Shown: positions 23,260 to 33,567 of the stretch, piece after piece
How positions within the stretch are numbered: position 1 is the first letter of the stretch
Layout of the letters: every line of letters begins with the position of its first letter
From: Amia ocellicauda
Taxonomy: Eukaryota; Chordata; Actinopteri; Amiiformes; Amiidae
Assembly: GCF_036373705.1 (NCBI RefSeq)
Contig: NC_089863.1
Span: 25,641,727 to 25,705,726 of the forward strand
Direction of reading: 5' to 3'
Length of the DNA stretch: 64,000 nt
The notes under the pieces: generated by a model
Databases searched by the model: none
What the model was told of the DNA's origin: nothing
The model's input: the letters and a program-made list of their open reading frames with translations, nothing else
Program-made: the position numbers and the translations under genes

Positions 23260-24401
23260 TTAATGAATGAATAAATAAATGCTCCATCAGGTTCTAAGGC
23301 CACTGACTTCTTCATAACATAAGATGAGATGTTTAAACAGCTGTCAACACGGGGGAAGTCCGGAATGAAATGAGACCCAACACATGGACTTACCCTCCAG
23401 GTGTCTCTTTCCGGACCGGTGGACTGTCAGCATGTCCACTGTGTCAAAGACAGGCCGGTAGGAGCAGACGAGGCAGGTATACCTGTAGAAGCAGGGGAGC
23501 AGGAGTGAGGCGGAGAGGTCCACATAACCTGGAGAACACTAACTCTTGCCCTTGTCCTTGTCCTCATAGGAGGCCTATCTCATTAAATACGTTATCTCGT
23601 TAATGCATGCGAATTGGCTCGAAATAAGGATACAGGCATGACATTTACTAAGGCAGGGGTGTCAGACTCCAGTCCTGGGGGGCCGCAGTGTCTGCTGGGT
23701 TTTGTTCCAACAGGAGCTCCCAATTAATTAATGTCATTATTTATTCAGGTAGGCTTATCTAGAACTTTCATATTATTTTATATAGCCGATACCTTACAGT
23801 GTGTTGAGACTCAAAACAATGACCGCACAGAACATTCCAGAGTCTGGAGAGAAGCGTTCCATTCCTCCAGTTAATTGATTAATTAGACCAATTAAGGAGC
23901 CGAGAGCCGGGCCGGAACAAAACCCAGCAGACACTGCGGCCCCACCAGCACCGGAGTCTGACACCGTTGGTTTACTGAGTATCCAAAGCCAAAACGTTCC
24001 TCTTCACCTCCCGTTTTTCAGCAACGCAGCCTCGTCCTCCGGGATAAAGTTGGACAGCAGATCGGCGACGCGTCGTTTCTGCCAAACAATAACAAGCGCA
24101 TCTGAACCCTGTTTATGCACTCAGATCATTACATTATAATAAAATACACTGGATCTGGTACCGCCATGTGACGTAAACTGCGTGTACACAGACCCAGAGC
24201 AGCGCTACTCTTAGGCTACTCAGTGTTATTGTAGGTTTGCTAATCGAGGTCTGAAACCACATGCAAGTACTGTGTGTGAATATAGTTTTGATCTCCCCCC
24301 CCCCCCTGCACTGTACATTCATTTTTCAAACTGCCGTCCACACAGCGTACCTTGAGGACGTTCAGCTGACTGGTGTCATCTCCTTCTCTTTTAAAAGACA
24401 T
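20758..24401 (-). CDS. scnm1: Sodium channel modifier 1, minor spliceosome protein (seven exons)
   Basis: SCNM1 is a nuclear zinc-finger protein of the U12-type (minor) spliceosome, first found as a modifier of Scn8a splicing in mouse. Exons in order are 24401-24351, 24078-24008, 23482-23394, 23206-23109, 22427-22327, 21880-21761 and 20857-20758. All junctions are GT-AG and in phase, giving 630 nt and 209 residues, somewhat shorter than the roughly 230 residues of the human protein. The start MSFKREGDDTSQLNVLK and the basic KRR stretch are typical. A C2H2-like finger follows with C44, C47, H62 and H68 (TCLVCSYRPVFDTVDMLTVH). The C-terminus has the conserved GWIQDRAGNWVKDEDVEFDS acidic end. 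In exon 6, an upstream AG would put a TAG in frame, so the acceptor 19 bases... nearest the AGCGCAG exon start is used. The gene is head to head with LYSMD1 and tail to tail with TMOD4. Confidence 0.96.
20962..21235. mobile_element. hAT-type MITE (5' end lost)
   Basis: The right end GGACTGGAGTCTGACACCCCTG and the inner sequence (GGTAGGCTTATCTA, TACAGTGTGTTGAGACTCAAAAC, CCAGTTAATTGATTAATTAGACC) match the elements at 23654-23969 and, inverted, 32235-32543. It abuts the next element, which lacks its own left half. It lies in SCNM1 intron 6. Confidence 0.8.
21241..21738 (+). mobile_element. TA-flanked non-autonomous DNA transposon (copy B, left part missing)
   Basis: It shares the inner block of copy A (11606 onward: CATTCTGAAATGGGGG, ACCAGACAGTCTACTGATC, TTGGATCTGAACTTCTGTGTG) with high identity. 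It ends in CTAAAACTTTGACCGCTAGTG plus TA at 21739-21740. The left terminal half is replaced by the hAT MITE. The SCNM1 sixth exon begins only about 20 bases further right. Confidence 0.85.
22500..22645. repeat. Decayed hAT-like fragment
   Basis: GGTGCCCAACCTGGGAGCACCTA and the following AATTGATCAATTAAGCAATTAACTTG resemble the ends and inner part of the hAT MITEs in this window, but no matching second end is clear. It lies in SCNM1 intron 4. Confidence 0.35.
23215..23254. repeat. GA microsatellite next to SCNM1 exon 4
   Basis: A pure GA run of about 40 bases starts about 9 bases from the SCNM1 exon 4 border (23206). On the minus strand it is a CT run directly upstream of the acceptor CACAG, so it may serve as the polypyrimidine tract of that splice site. 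Confidence 0.9.
23654..23969. mobile_element. hAT-type MITE
   Basis: The left end CAGGGGTGTCAGACTCCAGTCC and the right end GGAGTCTGACACC are inverted; the TIR continues through CTGCTGGGTTTTGTTCC on the left and GGAACAAAACCCAGCAG on the right. There is no coding capacity. It lies in SCNM1 intron 2, about 39 bases from exon 2. Confidence 0.85.
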
Positions 24402-25481
24402 TGCTGTGAAAGTGTTTAGAAATCTACTCCGCTACTGCCATTCTTGTGTTGTTTTTTCACTTCCGCAACTTGGGATGTGTAGTTTACAAGCGTTGGCCGC
24501 GCTGTGCATTGTGGGATCTGTCGTATTTAATCACAAAACTCGTTTTTCAGATGTTAATCGGTTAAAAGCACGATTTATGACTGTATAATGCATGTTAATT
24601 TGGGTATACTATTTAAATTGTGATTAAAAAATATATAAAATATCTAATTTATCACGCTATGTTACGGAATCCAATACACGACTACATCTCCCATAATTCC
24701 CCGCAGTCTCGTCTAACCCTACATGCGTGCGCCGGTGTATGTCGTCACAGCGCGGAAGTTGTAGTCTTTTCAGGTTGCTCTCTCCAGCTTTTTCGACGGA
24801 ACGCGGCCGTAAACCAAACTACAAATCCCAGGGTGCACCTGCTCAGGGGCGCTTTCTGTGCAGCGCATAGCCATGTTTTGAGAAACTATTTGGATTGCTT
24901 TCGTTTATGGAATTGCATTAAAAAAAATAGACCGAAACAATAAATAAAAATGCCGTCGTCGGATATGGCTTTCAACAATAAAGTCGTGTTGAAGGAGTCA
25001 AGGTGAAATAACTGCGGGCGTCGTGGACATCTTTGAAAGCATCTGCAGGTAATCGGAAAACTGGCAACAATTGTCTTTACATCGCTGGGGACGTTTTACT
25101 TTCAGCCTCACCCCACCCTCGGGAAAACATGGTAATTGTGAACAACTTGGGACTGTGGGATAAAATATCGAAATCAACCCATCGCAGACCCTCGACACCC
25201 AGCTGTGCGACGACCGGGGGACAGACATGCTTTTGCCAACAATAAGTGCTACTTTTCCCAGGTCAATCGGCACAATGTAAAGCGACCCCTGTACCCTAAA
25301 GCTGGAGTACGGGTGCCTGGAGGAGTTTTTTTATTTACATTGTTTTAGTGCGGTTTTCCCTCACGACAGCCCGCATGTCACGCAGCTCTAATATTGCACA
25401 TAATTAAGGCGACCAGTACTGTGCTGTCTTGCGGATAGAGAAGAGCATATAAGCAGGGATAAAAGGGAGTCGTCTGAAGCC
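24402..25481. promoter_or_regulatory. Bidirectional SCNM1/LYSMD1 promoter region
   Basis: The two start codons face away from each other across 1080 bp. Several motifs resemble the ZNF143/STAF site (ACTACAATTCCCAGAATGC type): minus-strand copies at about 24471-24485 and 24505-24521, and plus-strand ACTACATCTCCCATAATTCC (24681-24700) and AACTACAAATCCCAGGGTGC (24818-24837). ETS-like CTTCCG (24460) and GCGGAAGTTGTAGT (24752-24765) cores are also present. No strong TATA box lies near SCNM1; a CATATAAG lies at about 25446, shortly before the LYSMD1 start codon. The motif calls are by eye. Confidence 0.65.
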
Positions 25482-28355
25482 ATGGCTTCTCCCTCTCCGG
25501 CCGGGGGCGGGGGTCTCCTCTCCGGGACCCGGACCCGCTCCTACGGCAGCCTGACCCGGTCAACCCGGTCCCCGGTGCGAGAGAGGCGGGTGGAGCACCA
25601 GGTCCAGCCCGGCGAGACGCTCCAGGGAATAGCGCTGAAGTACGGGGTGACGGTGAGACACTTGTTTCTGTAATTGATGTGAAATGAATTATAATATCAT
25701 CATCATCATCATCATCAGTAGTAGTAGTAGCTTTTCTCCAATAACACATTATTTTGAATTCTTAGCAGACGTCCTTATCCAGGACGACTTCCTATATATC
25801 ACATTATTTGTACATCCAATGACCCATTTATACAGCTGTGTTTGTACTGGTGCATTCTGGGTACAGTGCCTTGCTCCAGAGTCCAGTTTTTAGGTAATAC
25901 ATGTTTTACACACACACTTATAATTTCTCATGCATGCCACTCCTAACCTTATGTCTACTACTGCTACTAACCTACAAACTGTAGTTGATAGTAACCTGCA
26001 TACTACCATACAAAATAATACATATTGTGCAAAAAGCACTGTCGTGTGCAGGCCAAGTATCTTCAAACTGTGAAATGTAATGAGTTAATGATTTTCTAGG
26101 GATCTGTGTCAGTTGTGTGGACTGGAGGGCCTGCGGGGTGTGTGTGTGTGTGTGTGTCTGTGTGTGGGATGGGGGGGCAAATCGGTTACGGATCTGATTG
26201 ATTGATTGATTGGGGGAAGTATGGTGGCTTGTGAGAGTCATAAACTGGTCCAGCTCGGGAAATGGGGGAGAACGGTCACTGGGGAGAGGGTGCCCCAGTC
26301 CTGATTCCCTCTGCAGGGAGACCTGGAGTGAGTCCAAGTGTAGTGCCGTGCTGTTCTGAAGAAATAACCCCCCACCCCCCTCTTTTTGTTTGTTGCTTTA
26401 TGTGAGGCGCTGAATCCTGTGGCGGAAGCCTGACAGGCCACAAAATTGACATTACAGTTGCTGACCAGGTCTTTTGGAGACATCCTGTCCTATCATGTGG
26501 AAAATATTGATATTTAAATTGTAATAAACTTCATATCAAAAATCCCTCCCCATCCCTGTGCAAGAGGGTTGTAAACAAGGTTTCAGAGAAGATTATGAGA
26601 GTTGGAACAGAAGCAAATCATTACTGACATTAACACCAATGCAAACACTTCCGTTAAGTATTTTCAAGGGCTGTATAGCATAGACTATGTCCTGCTATTA
26701 TTGAGCGGTAGTTTATCCAAACAAAAACATTTAGACTGTGTGACCCTTAACAATACAAACGGAAGGCGGGTGCCACACAGATGCCAAGGACTCGTTAACG
26801 TATCGACCATAATTTGCAGAAAAATCTAAATCGGTGTTTAAGAGATGATTGGTTAAGGATACGTCTCAGCATTGCAGACAACAAAATCGCAGGATCTACT
26901 AGCCGCCGGTTAAGATTTGCGAGACTTGCCCACCACGGACACAATGTACCGGCATTTGATGGGTTGAGGGGGTGTTAATTTTATGCCCTATTGTGGTTAT
27001 TTTAGCACCACAAACTGTCCTAAAGTCACAGTAGAGTATCACAGTACTCGGCACATTGAGCTGAATGAGACGGATTGTAAATCATCAGCAACCACACGCC
27101 AACCCTTATGAAATCTATGGGCCATGTATGTGGAATTATAAATGAAGACGACGTTTTCAGTGTAGAGTATGATAGATTCATTAGTGCCTCGGCCAAGAGT
27201 TGCGGCAGCGTGCCAGTCCACTCGGGCTGGCGATCGCCAATCACTCTGAATGAGCGTCGAGAGCTGAATGAGGTGCTCCGTCTGGCCCACGGGTTTTCTG
27301 TCTCGGCTAACTGAAGTTCTGGCAGGCCTGTAGTGACAGAGCCAGGGCCAGGGAAATAGTTTTCTCCGAGATGTGCTTCTGCGGACTGGGCCCCTGCCAA
27401 GAAAAGTGAAAAAACTACTTTAATTGATAGGACAGTCTGGGAAAGGTCTATATTTTCAAGCTCATTCGTGTGTGTGTGTGTGTGTTTTGTAATGGAAATA
27501 TCGACGAGGTGTCTGAGCAGGACTGCGATGTCCCAGAATGCAAATGAAATCTCCGCAACAGATCAATTGGCGCTTCCCGAGATGAGCGATCAAGCTTTCG
27601 AACTTTCCGCCTCGCTCGCACAGGCGTACTTTTCCTGAATAGATCCCCAGATTGTTATTTTATTATTCATTATTTATTCTATCTTTTTTTATCTATATCT
27701 ATGTTTTTTTCAGATGGAGCAAATCAAAAGAGCCAATAGACTGTATACCAATGACTCAATTTTCCTGAAGAAGTGTCTGTTCATACCTATGCTGGTCGAC
27801 CCCGAGGGTCCCCACGATAAGCCTGACGGGGAGGGGGAGGGGACCGGCCAATCGCAGGCTGGGGAGCGGGGAGAGGACCGAAGGGAGAACGCGGCGTCAG
27901 CCAATGGGAGGACGGGAGGGCGGGACGGGGCAGCCGAAGAGACCTCGGAGCTCTCGGCCATGGACTTCCTGAAGAAGATCGACGGCATGATCAGCCAGTC
28001 CAAACAGGCGGCCGCGAAGAAGATCCGAGAAGGAGGGAAGGGGTAGGTGACTCCCATCGCAGACCCGAGTCTGTGCAGAAGGCTTTGTGACGCAAAAGTC
28101 CCTCCGGAAGAGACTGGAGCCAAACAAAGATAAGCATTTCCTTTTGTATTCTTTTCCCCTCCTCTTCACAGATTAGAAGACTTCGAGCCAAAGAGCGGCA
28201 GTGCGGCCTCGTCCCAGCACCGCGCGGGGATCCGGAGCTCCGGCTCTTCTCCCAGGATGCATCAGCACCGCGCCACGCTGGGGCCGGTCCCCCTGACCGT
28301 GACCAAACGCACCCGCGGCCTGAGAGAGAGGGAGGACGAGATTTTCGAGCTGTGA
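25482..28355 (+). CDS. lysmd1: LysM and peptidoglycan-binding domain-containing protein 1 (three exons)
   Basis: Exons are 25482-25652, 27714-28042 and 28172-28355, with GT-AG borders and matching phases; 684 nt code for 227 residues, the length I recall for the human protein. A Ser/Arg-rich N-terminus (RSYGSLTRSTRSPVRERR) precedes one LysM domain at about residues 39-84 (HQVQPGETLQGIALKYGV, then IKRANRLYTNDSIFLKK). After a variable acidic and Gly-rich part comes the conserved SAMDFLKKIDGMISQSKQAA helix (about residues 141-160). The C-terminus has LGPVPLTVTKRTRGLREREDEIFEL. The intracellular role of this protein is not established. The start codon lies in the head-to-head promoter region shared with SCNM1. 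There is no signal peptide or membrane segment. An AATAAA at 28936-28941 suggests a 3' UTR of about 0.6 kb. Confidence 0.96.
25695..25732. repeat. ATC/GTA trinucleotide microsatellite
   Basis: Six ATC units run straight into about five GTA units just inside LYSMD1 intron 1. Confidence 0.95.
25756..25880 (-). repeat. tRNA-derived SINE, inverted and 5' truncated
   Basis: On the minus strand it reads GAGCAAGGCACTGTACCCAGA, CACCAGTACAAAC, AGCTGTATAAATGGGTCATTG and then CCTGGATAAGGACGTCTGCTAAG. This is the 3' two thirds of the SINE at 5868-6080. It lies in LYSMD1 intron 1. Confidence 0.85.
25885..27700. other. LYSMD1 intron 1: no further feature
   Basis: Apart from short GT runs (26140-26166 and 27469-27485) and GATT repeats near 26200, no repeat family or exon is recognised in this stretch. 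Confidence 0.5.
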
Positions 28356-28935
28356 CCCGAGCCGAGACGCGGACTGGTCCCTGCGATCGTGAACCCAGAG
28401 AGAGATGCCATCGTTCGTCAGGAACCCCCCCCTGAATGATGTGGCGTGATTTGGACCCCCCCTCCACAGAAGTGCTCTCAGGGAGGGAGCAGCTTTTAAA
28501 ACGCTGGAGAAATGTGGCCGCCTGTCTTTTTGGCGTGCCTGGGGCAATGGAATGTGACCTTGTGACCCTGTGACCTTTGACCTAGGTGCAACAGTGAGTT
28601 ACTTTAGAATGCCTGTGTTCACATATTTTTCAGCTTCAATCAACAATAATGATATAAAATGAATATTTTAGTATTGTTGAATGGCTGAATGTTTCCAGGT
28701 CTAGGCCTATTAATCCCTCTGAATCTCGATGGCCTCCGAAACCACAGGCAGATTTGCCCCCCTCGATTTATGCATTTATTTATTTTGAGTGGTAAAACAT
28801 GATTTAATCCATTCAGGCTTCCTGACAAGAAAACAAAAGTTTTTTCAAATTCGATTGACAGGTGTATGTGAATCCTTTATGATTTTTATTTTGCGTATCA
28901 TTTAAAAAAAGTAATGTCGGGGCCTCTATGCACTG

Positions 28936-28941
28936 AATAAA
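28936..28941 (+). terminator. lysmd1: Candidate LYSMD1 poly(A) signal
   Basis: AATAAA lies about 580 bases after the LYSMD1 stop codon; it is the clearest poly(A) signal downstream. Confidence 0.5.
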
Positions 28942-29198
28942 GCTAGAGATTTTTAGTTTTTAGGTATTTTATTTTGCATTGCGGTGCGCTGCTCTGCGTG
29001 TGTACAAACGGTGTGCATAGCATTTTATTTGAACCACATAGATAGATGGTGACGGGTGTTGCTGTTGCGCAGTTATGTAATGCTCAGCCAGTCAAGAGCA
29101 TGACAAGAATGACAGGAATGGGAAAATGGACTGAATGGGACATTCATTCTGAATTGTATGTATCCTGGTATTGCCTTGATTGTGATGTCTGTATATAT

Positions 29199-29519
29199 AG
29201 TAGTTCTCAACCCTGGTTCTGGAGAAGCCACTACCCTGCTGGTTTAGCTCTCAATTACTTAATTGAACCTTAATTGAACTAATTATCAAAATCGGAGCCT
29301 TTTGATTATTTTTAACCGTAGAGGTTTTTAAATGAAGTATAAAATTGCATAAGGAAATTATAATCTTATTAAGGAACCAATGTTCTATCAGTTACACAAT
29401 TTAAAGTCAAATGTAATCAAATTAGTTCAATTAAGGGTTTAATTAAGTAATTGAGAGCTCGGTTAAAACAAAATCCAGCAGGGTAGGTGATTTTCCAGGA
29501 CTAGGGATGGGATCCCCTG
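29199..29519. mobile_element. hAT-type MITE, second family
   Basis: The ends read AGTTCTCAACCCTGGTTCTGG and, inverted, CCAGGACTAGGGATGGGATCCCCTG, matching the fish hAT end CAGTGGTTCTCAACCCTGG. The inner part is palindromic (CTCTCAATTACTTAATTGAACC near the left end, TTAAGTAATTGAGAGCTCGG near the right). The copy at 51953-52260 is related. Confidence 0.75.
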
Positions 29520-30189
29520 TCTTAACGGTTATTAAAGACTCTGAGAGCTCATGTCGCCAAACCCAAGTGCCAGTCCCAGGGCAGTCTCCATGAACTGCAC
29601 ACTTTGTCTCTGTGGGGACGAGGGTCAGACCCCTTTTTAATTAAATTTTTTACCTGTTTTCCGTGTGATGCCCTTGGGGAAATGGGGCCATAGATTTCTC
29701 CCTTTCGCTGTATGTAATTTAGTTCTCTTACACCTTCAAACTCAGTCCCATATCGACCTGTCCAATGGCCTGATTGGTTGACTTTGTTTTCCTCTATGAG
29801 TCATTTTTGTGCGTCTGAACATCTGTTTTTATTTTTCATGAAACCAGGAGAATAACCTCCTCTCCTGCTACACGACCTGAGCTCTTATCAGCCTTGCACT
29901 GGCAGACAGGATGCTCTCACTGGTGGTTTATATTCAGCAAGGAAGCAGTGAAGATTGTAAAAGCACCGACGACGCACAGGTTGAAGGAGAAATTCGTCTG
30001 TGTTCGCCGCTCTCTGCCTGGAGTTGGGGTGCCACTGACGTATTTAAAATGTCCCATAGATTTGAATTTGGGCAAATGAAAAACTCAACTTTCAGCCATT
30101 TTTATGTATTGAAAACATATGTTTGTGCCCTATGGGTTAGTGTAAAATGCATCGTATTCATGCTCAAAATTGACCAGAGTGTGGTTATA

Positions 30190-30960
30190 TACAGACAGGT
30201 GACAAATTAATGGGATTTTGACCTCGATTTTGGATCAAGATGGTAAGAGGGATCTAAGGATCTAAGTGACTTTGAAACAGGGGTCATTATTGGGGCTCCA
30301 TAGGCACTAGTCTACAGAGATGTGGGAAAAAGTGATCTGGTCACATGAGTCATCCTTCACCATATTCTCGACAAGTGGGCGAGTGCATGTGTGACGACAC
30401 CAAGAGAACAGGACAGGCCTGACTGCTGGACCCCTACAGTGAGGTGGTCTGGAGGCTCCGTTATACTGTGGGGGCCATTTTCCTGGCATGGTTTGGGTTC
30501 ACTTGTCCCCTTAGAGGGAAGTGTCATGATTTGCAGTGACCAGGTTATTCTGAGTGATCACCTTTATCCTATGGTGACACATTTCTCTCCTGATGGGAGT
30601 GGTCTCTTCCAGGATAACAATGCCCCATCCACAGGGCACGAGGGCTCACTGAATGGTCTAATGAAGATGACAATGATGTGAATCATATACTGTGGCCTTC
30701 ACAGTCACCAGATCTCAACCCAATTGAACACCTATGGGAGATTCTGGACCGACATGTTATACAGCGCTCTCCACCATCATCATCAAAACACCAAATGAGG
30801 GAATATCTTTTGGCAGAATGGTGTTCATCCCTCCAGTAGAGTCCAGAGACTCGTAGAATCTGTGCCAAGAGCATTGAAGCTGTTCTGGCGGCTCGTGGTG
30901 CCCAACACCTCACTGAGACACTTTATGTTGGTTTTTCCTTTAATTTGTCACCCATCTGTG
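30190..30960 (+). mobile_element. Tc1-like element, second family, inactive
   Basis: The ends carry AGGTGACAAATTAA and the inverse TTTAATTTGTCACC. Transposase pieces in several frames read ESSFTIFSTSGRV, RWSGGSVILWG, GLFQDNNAPS and [16 protein letters not shown]. The first catalytic Asp is replaced by His (WSHES), frames are broken, and the whole DNA-binding N-terminus is missing. Confidence 0.85.
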
Positions 30961-30998
30961 TGTGTGTATATATATATGTATATGATGTGTATATATAT

Positions 30999-31068
<70 letters not shown>
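30957..31068. repeat. GT/AT microsatellite
   Basis: GT runs and AT runs alternate directly at the right end of the Tc1 element, ending in a pure AT run (about 31029-31066). Confidence 0.97.
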
Positions 31069-31069
<1 letters not shown>

Positions 31070-32234
31070 GCACACACAGTTTCCTTTTAAGGAAGACTTT
31101 TCAACTTCCTACTAAATATATTCCTACAAGAAAGGCAAGCAGTTGCTATCGAGGAAGGGGAAAAAAAGATGAATGCCTATTTTGTGCTCAATTCTCTGAG
31201 TCATTTGTTGGTGTATAACTAAGGCTGTTTTTCTGATGACTAATGCAATGGATCAGGATCTAGAATCAGACACCAGGGTCAAACTTTGACCAAAATGATG
31301 ATGTCATGCTCATTGCAAACCTGCCATCAAGTGAAAGTGACTTGTGGGTTTGTGCACATATGAATAATTTCAATCCAAGAAATGTGACATATGGTTATGA
31401 AAAAACTAAACTGGAGTCTGTTGCCAAGTGGCCTCTAAGGCATCGTTGAAACTTTGCCAGACATCTATTGGCCGCCTTCCTTCAGTTGCCAATTGAATTT
31501 TGTTTTTGTTTTTTGTCCTGTCCTGTGGGACAACCCCCAGACTGGAGCACAATTGCTGGCCCCCTTAGAGCCCATGAATGGAAACAACACTGTCCAGTTA
31601 TTGGGGAGGAGTAACAGCCGCATTGGGAATGTTCCTGTTTGGGGTGGGGTGAGGCTGCCAATAAAAACGATCTCTTTACAACCTGAAGTGACAGATTTGT
31701 TTCATAACCTTGATCCCGAAGTGCTGAAGCCACTTGTGTTTTTCTTGTCAATACTAATTAACACTTAATACAATTAACTAATTGGCCATAATTACTTCTG
31801 GGTGTTTAGCATTTGTTGATTGAGTGATACCTACCAAAGCCTGCTGGATTGTGCATCTCCAGGGACAGGGTGTAAGACATATTTTGGTGAAAAGTTATTT
31901 TCAGGCAGTAAATGTAAAGGCACTGGTTTGCGAAATGTGTTTGAATTCAACCTGGTAGCTCAGACAGCACATGGACCATTGCATTGCATTTGCTGGGCCG
32001 GCACGGTATGCTTGGCTAATTGAGACACTAATTGGCTCAGTTACTGCAGTGGTGGTGCTATATGAGTGGATGTGGGAAGATCCTGTGGGGTATTCACTGC
32101 GACTTTGAAATGTCTTTATTGTGTTTTTTGTTGATTTTGAAAATGGATATCAAACAATAACATTGGGATACAGAGATTTTTCAAGTCAAAAAGCACCAAA
32201 TGTCAGGAAAGATCTGCAAATGATCACTTCGATC

Positions 32235-32543
32235 AGGAGTGTCGACTCCAGTCCTGGGGATCTGCTGGGTTTTGTTCCAGCTCAGCTTGTGGCTCCTTAA
32301 TTGGTCCAATTAAGCAATTAACTGGATGAATGGAACCCTTCTCTCCAGACTCTGGAATGTTCTGTGGGTTCAGTGTTTTGAGTTGACAACACATTTTAAG
32401 GTATCGGCTATAAAAATAAAATAGGAAAGTTTTAGATAAGTCACCTTAGTAGATAATGACACTAATTAATTAATTGGGAGCTCCTGTAAGCACAATAACC
32501 AGCAGACACTGCGGCCCCCCAGCACTGAAGTCTGACACCCCTG
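32235..32543. mobile_element. hAT-type MITE (first family)
   Basis: The left end AGGAGTGTCGACTCCAGTCCTGG and the right end GAAGTCTGACACCCCTG are inverted. The inner part is the reverse of the copies at 20962-21235 and 23654-23969 (TGGTCCAATTAAGCAATTAACTGG; GTATCGGCTATAAAAAT). Confidence 0.85.
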
Positions 32544-33567
32544 CCCAAGACCTTTCAGGATGCATTTTTATCATGTGAGGCATGTTTGTTAATTTTTTAC
32601 ATTTATTTTTGTTTGTCCTTTTTGGAGAAAGGTGTCAAACCTGGTGTAGCTCAAAACACGGTATGAACAGGGCGTGTTGTGGCCAGACAGAATTATGAGA
32701 CGCCGCCCAGAATAAAATAAAATAAAATCTAAACTTTTATGAGTGGTGCATTGGGAGTACTGTACAGACTAGCACCTAATACTGATGGTGGCTGCCTTTC
32801 ACAATCTGGTTTATGGGGATAGAGAAAATTGATACAATTCACACAACTCTCTGTTGGGTCTGACCCAAGGGCCACTAGCACTGTGCTTTTGGAGGATTGG
32901 GTTGACTTGGTAGCACATCAATTAGATTTACACTAAATTCATATATATAAATTATACTAGTTTCTTAAATACTCCTGCGTTTTATCCCAAGCTGTATTGA
33001 GTCCTGGCTGCAATTCCTTCCCTCAACCACAAGATGACAGCACCTTCACAGCGTAAATAATTCTGTCGACTCTTTGTTAGTATTTAAATTGGATATTTAA
33101 AACTCTTGTAGAAAAATATTTGTTCTGTCCTTAAAAAAGAGAAACAAGTGACAGGGAAAAAAGGTGCTGAAGCCGTCCTGTTGTTTCTTGTCGCTCCTCA
33201 TAGCTGCCCGTGTCCATTTTAGCGATTTTCGCATTTCTGCTTCGGACGGGAATTCGTTTCCAGTCAAGCAAACCTGTCGTGTGGATGGAAAAGTACCTTC
33301 TCTACACGGACGTCTGCACACAGACACGAGTCAAAAAAGAAATGTACTAACTCACTTAGAGGATGGAATTCCTTTTCTGTGAGACGGCCATCGTTTCTGG
33401 TCATTTTGGATGAGAAATCGTGGAGGCGTAGATCTTAAAATGTGTGCAGCTACAGATATGCAGAGACCTGTGTGTAGACGTGTGTGTTTAGAAAGCCTCA
33501 GGCCTCGACTCGGCGGCTTCCGACCCGTCCTGTGAGTCAGGGTCCAGTCTCTCCCCTCCCCCCACCC

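Larger units (their letters stand above)
28960..33560. other. Intergenic between LYSMD1 and TNFAIP8L2 (tail to tail), repeat rich
   Basis: No gene is seen. It contains a hAT MITE (29199-29519), a dead Tc1 element (30190-30960), a GT/AT microsatellite (30957-31066) and another hAT MITE (32235-32543). The remainder is AT-rich unique sequence. A clear minus-strand poly(A) signal for TNFAIP8L2 was not found. Confidence 0.6.
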
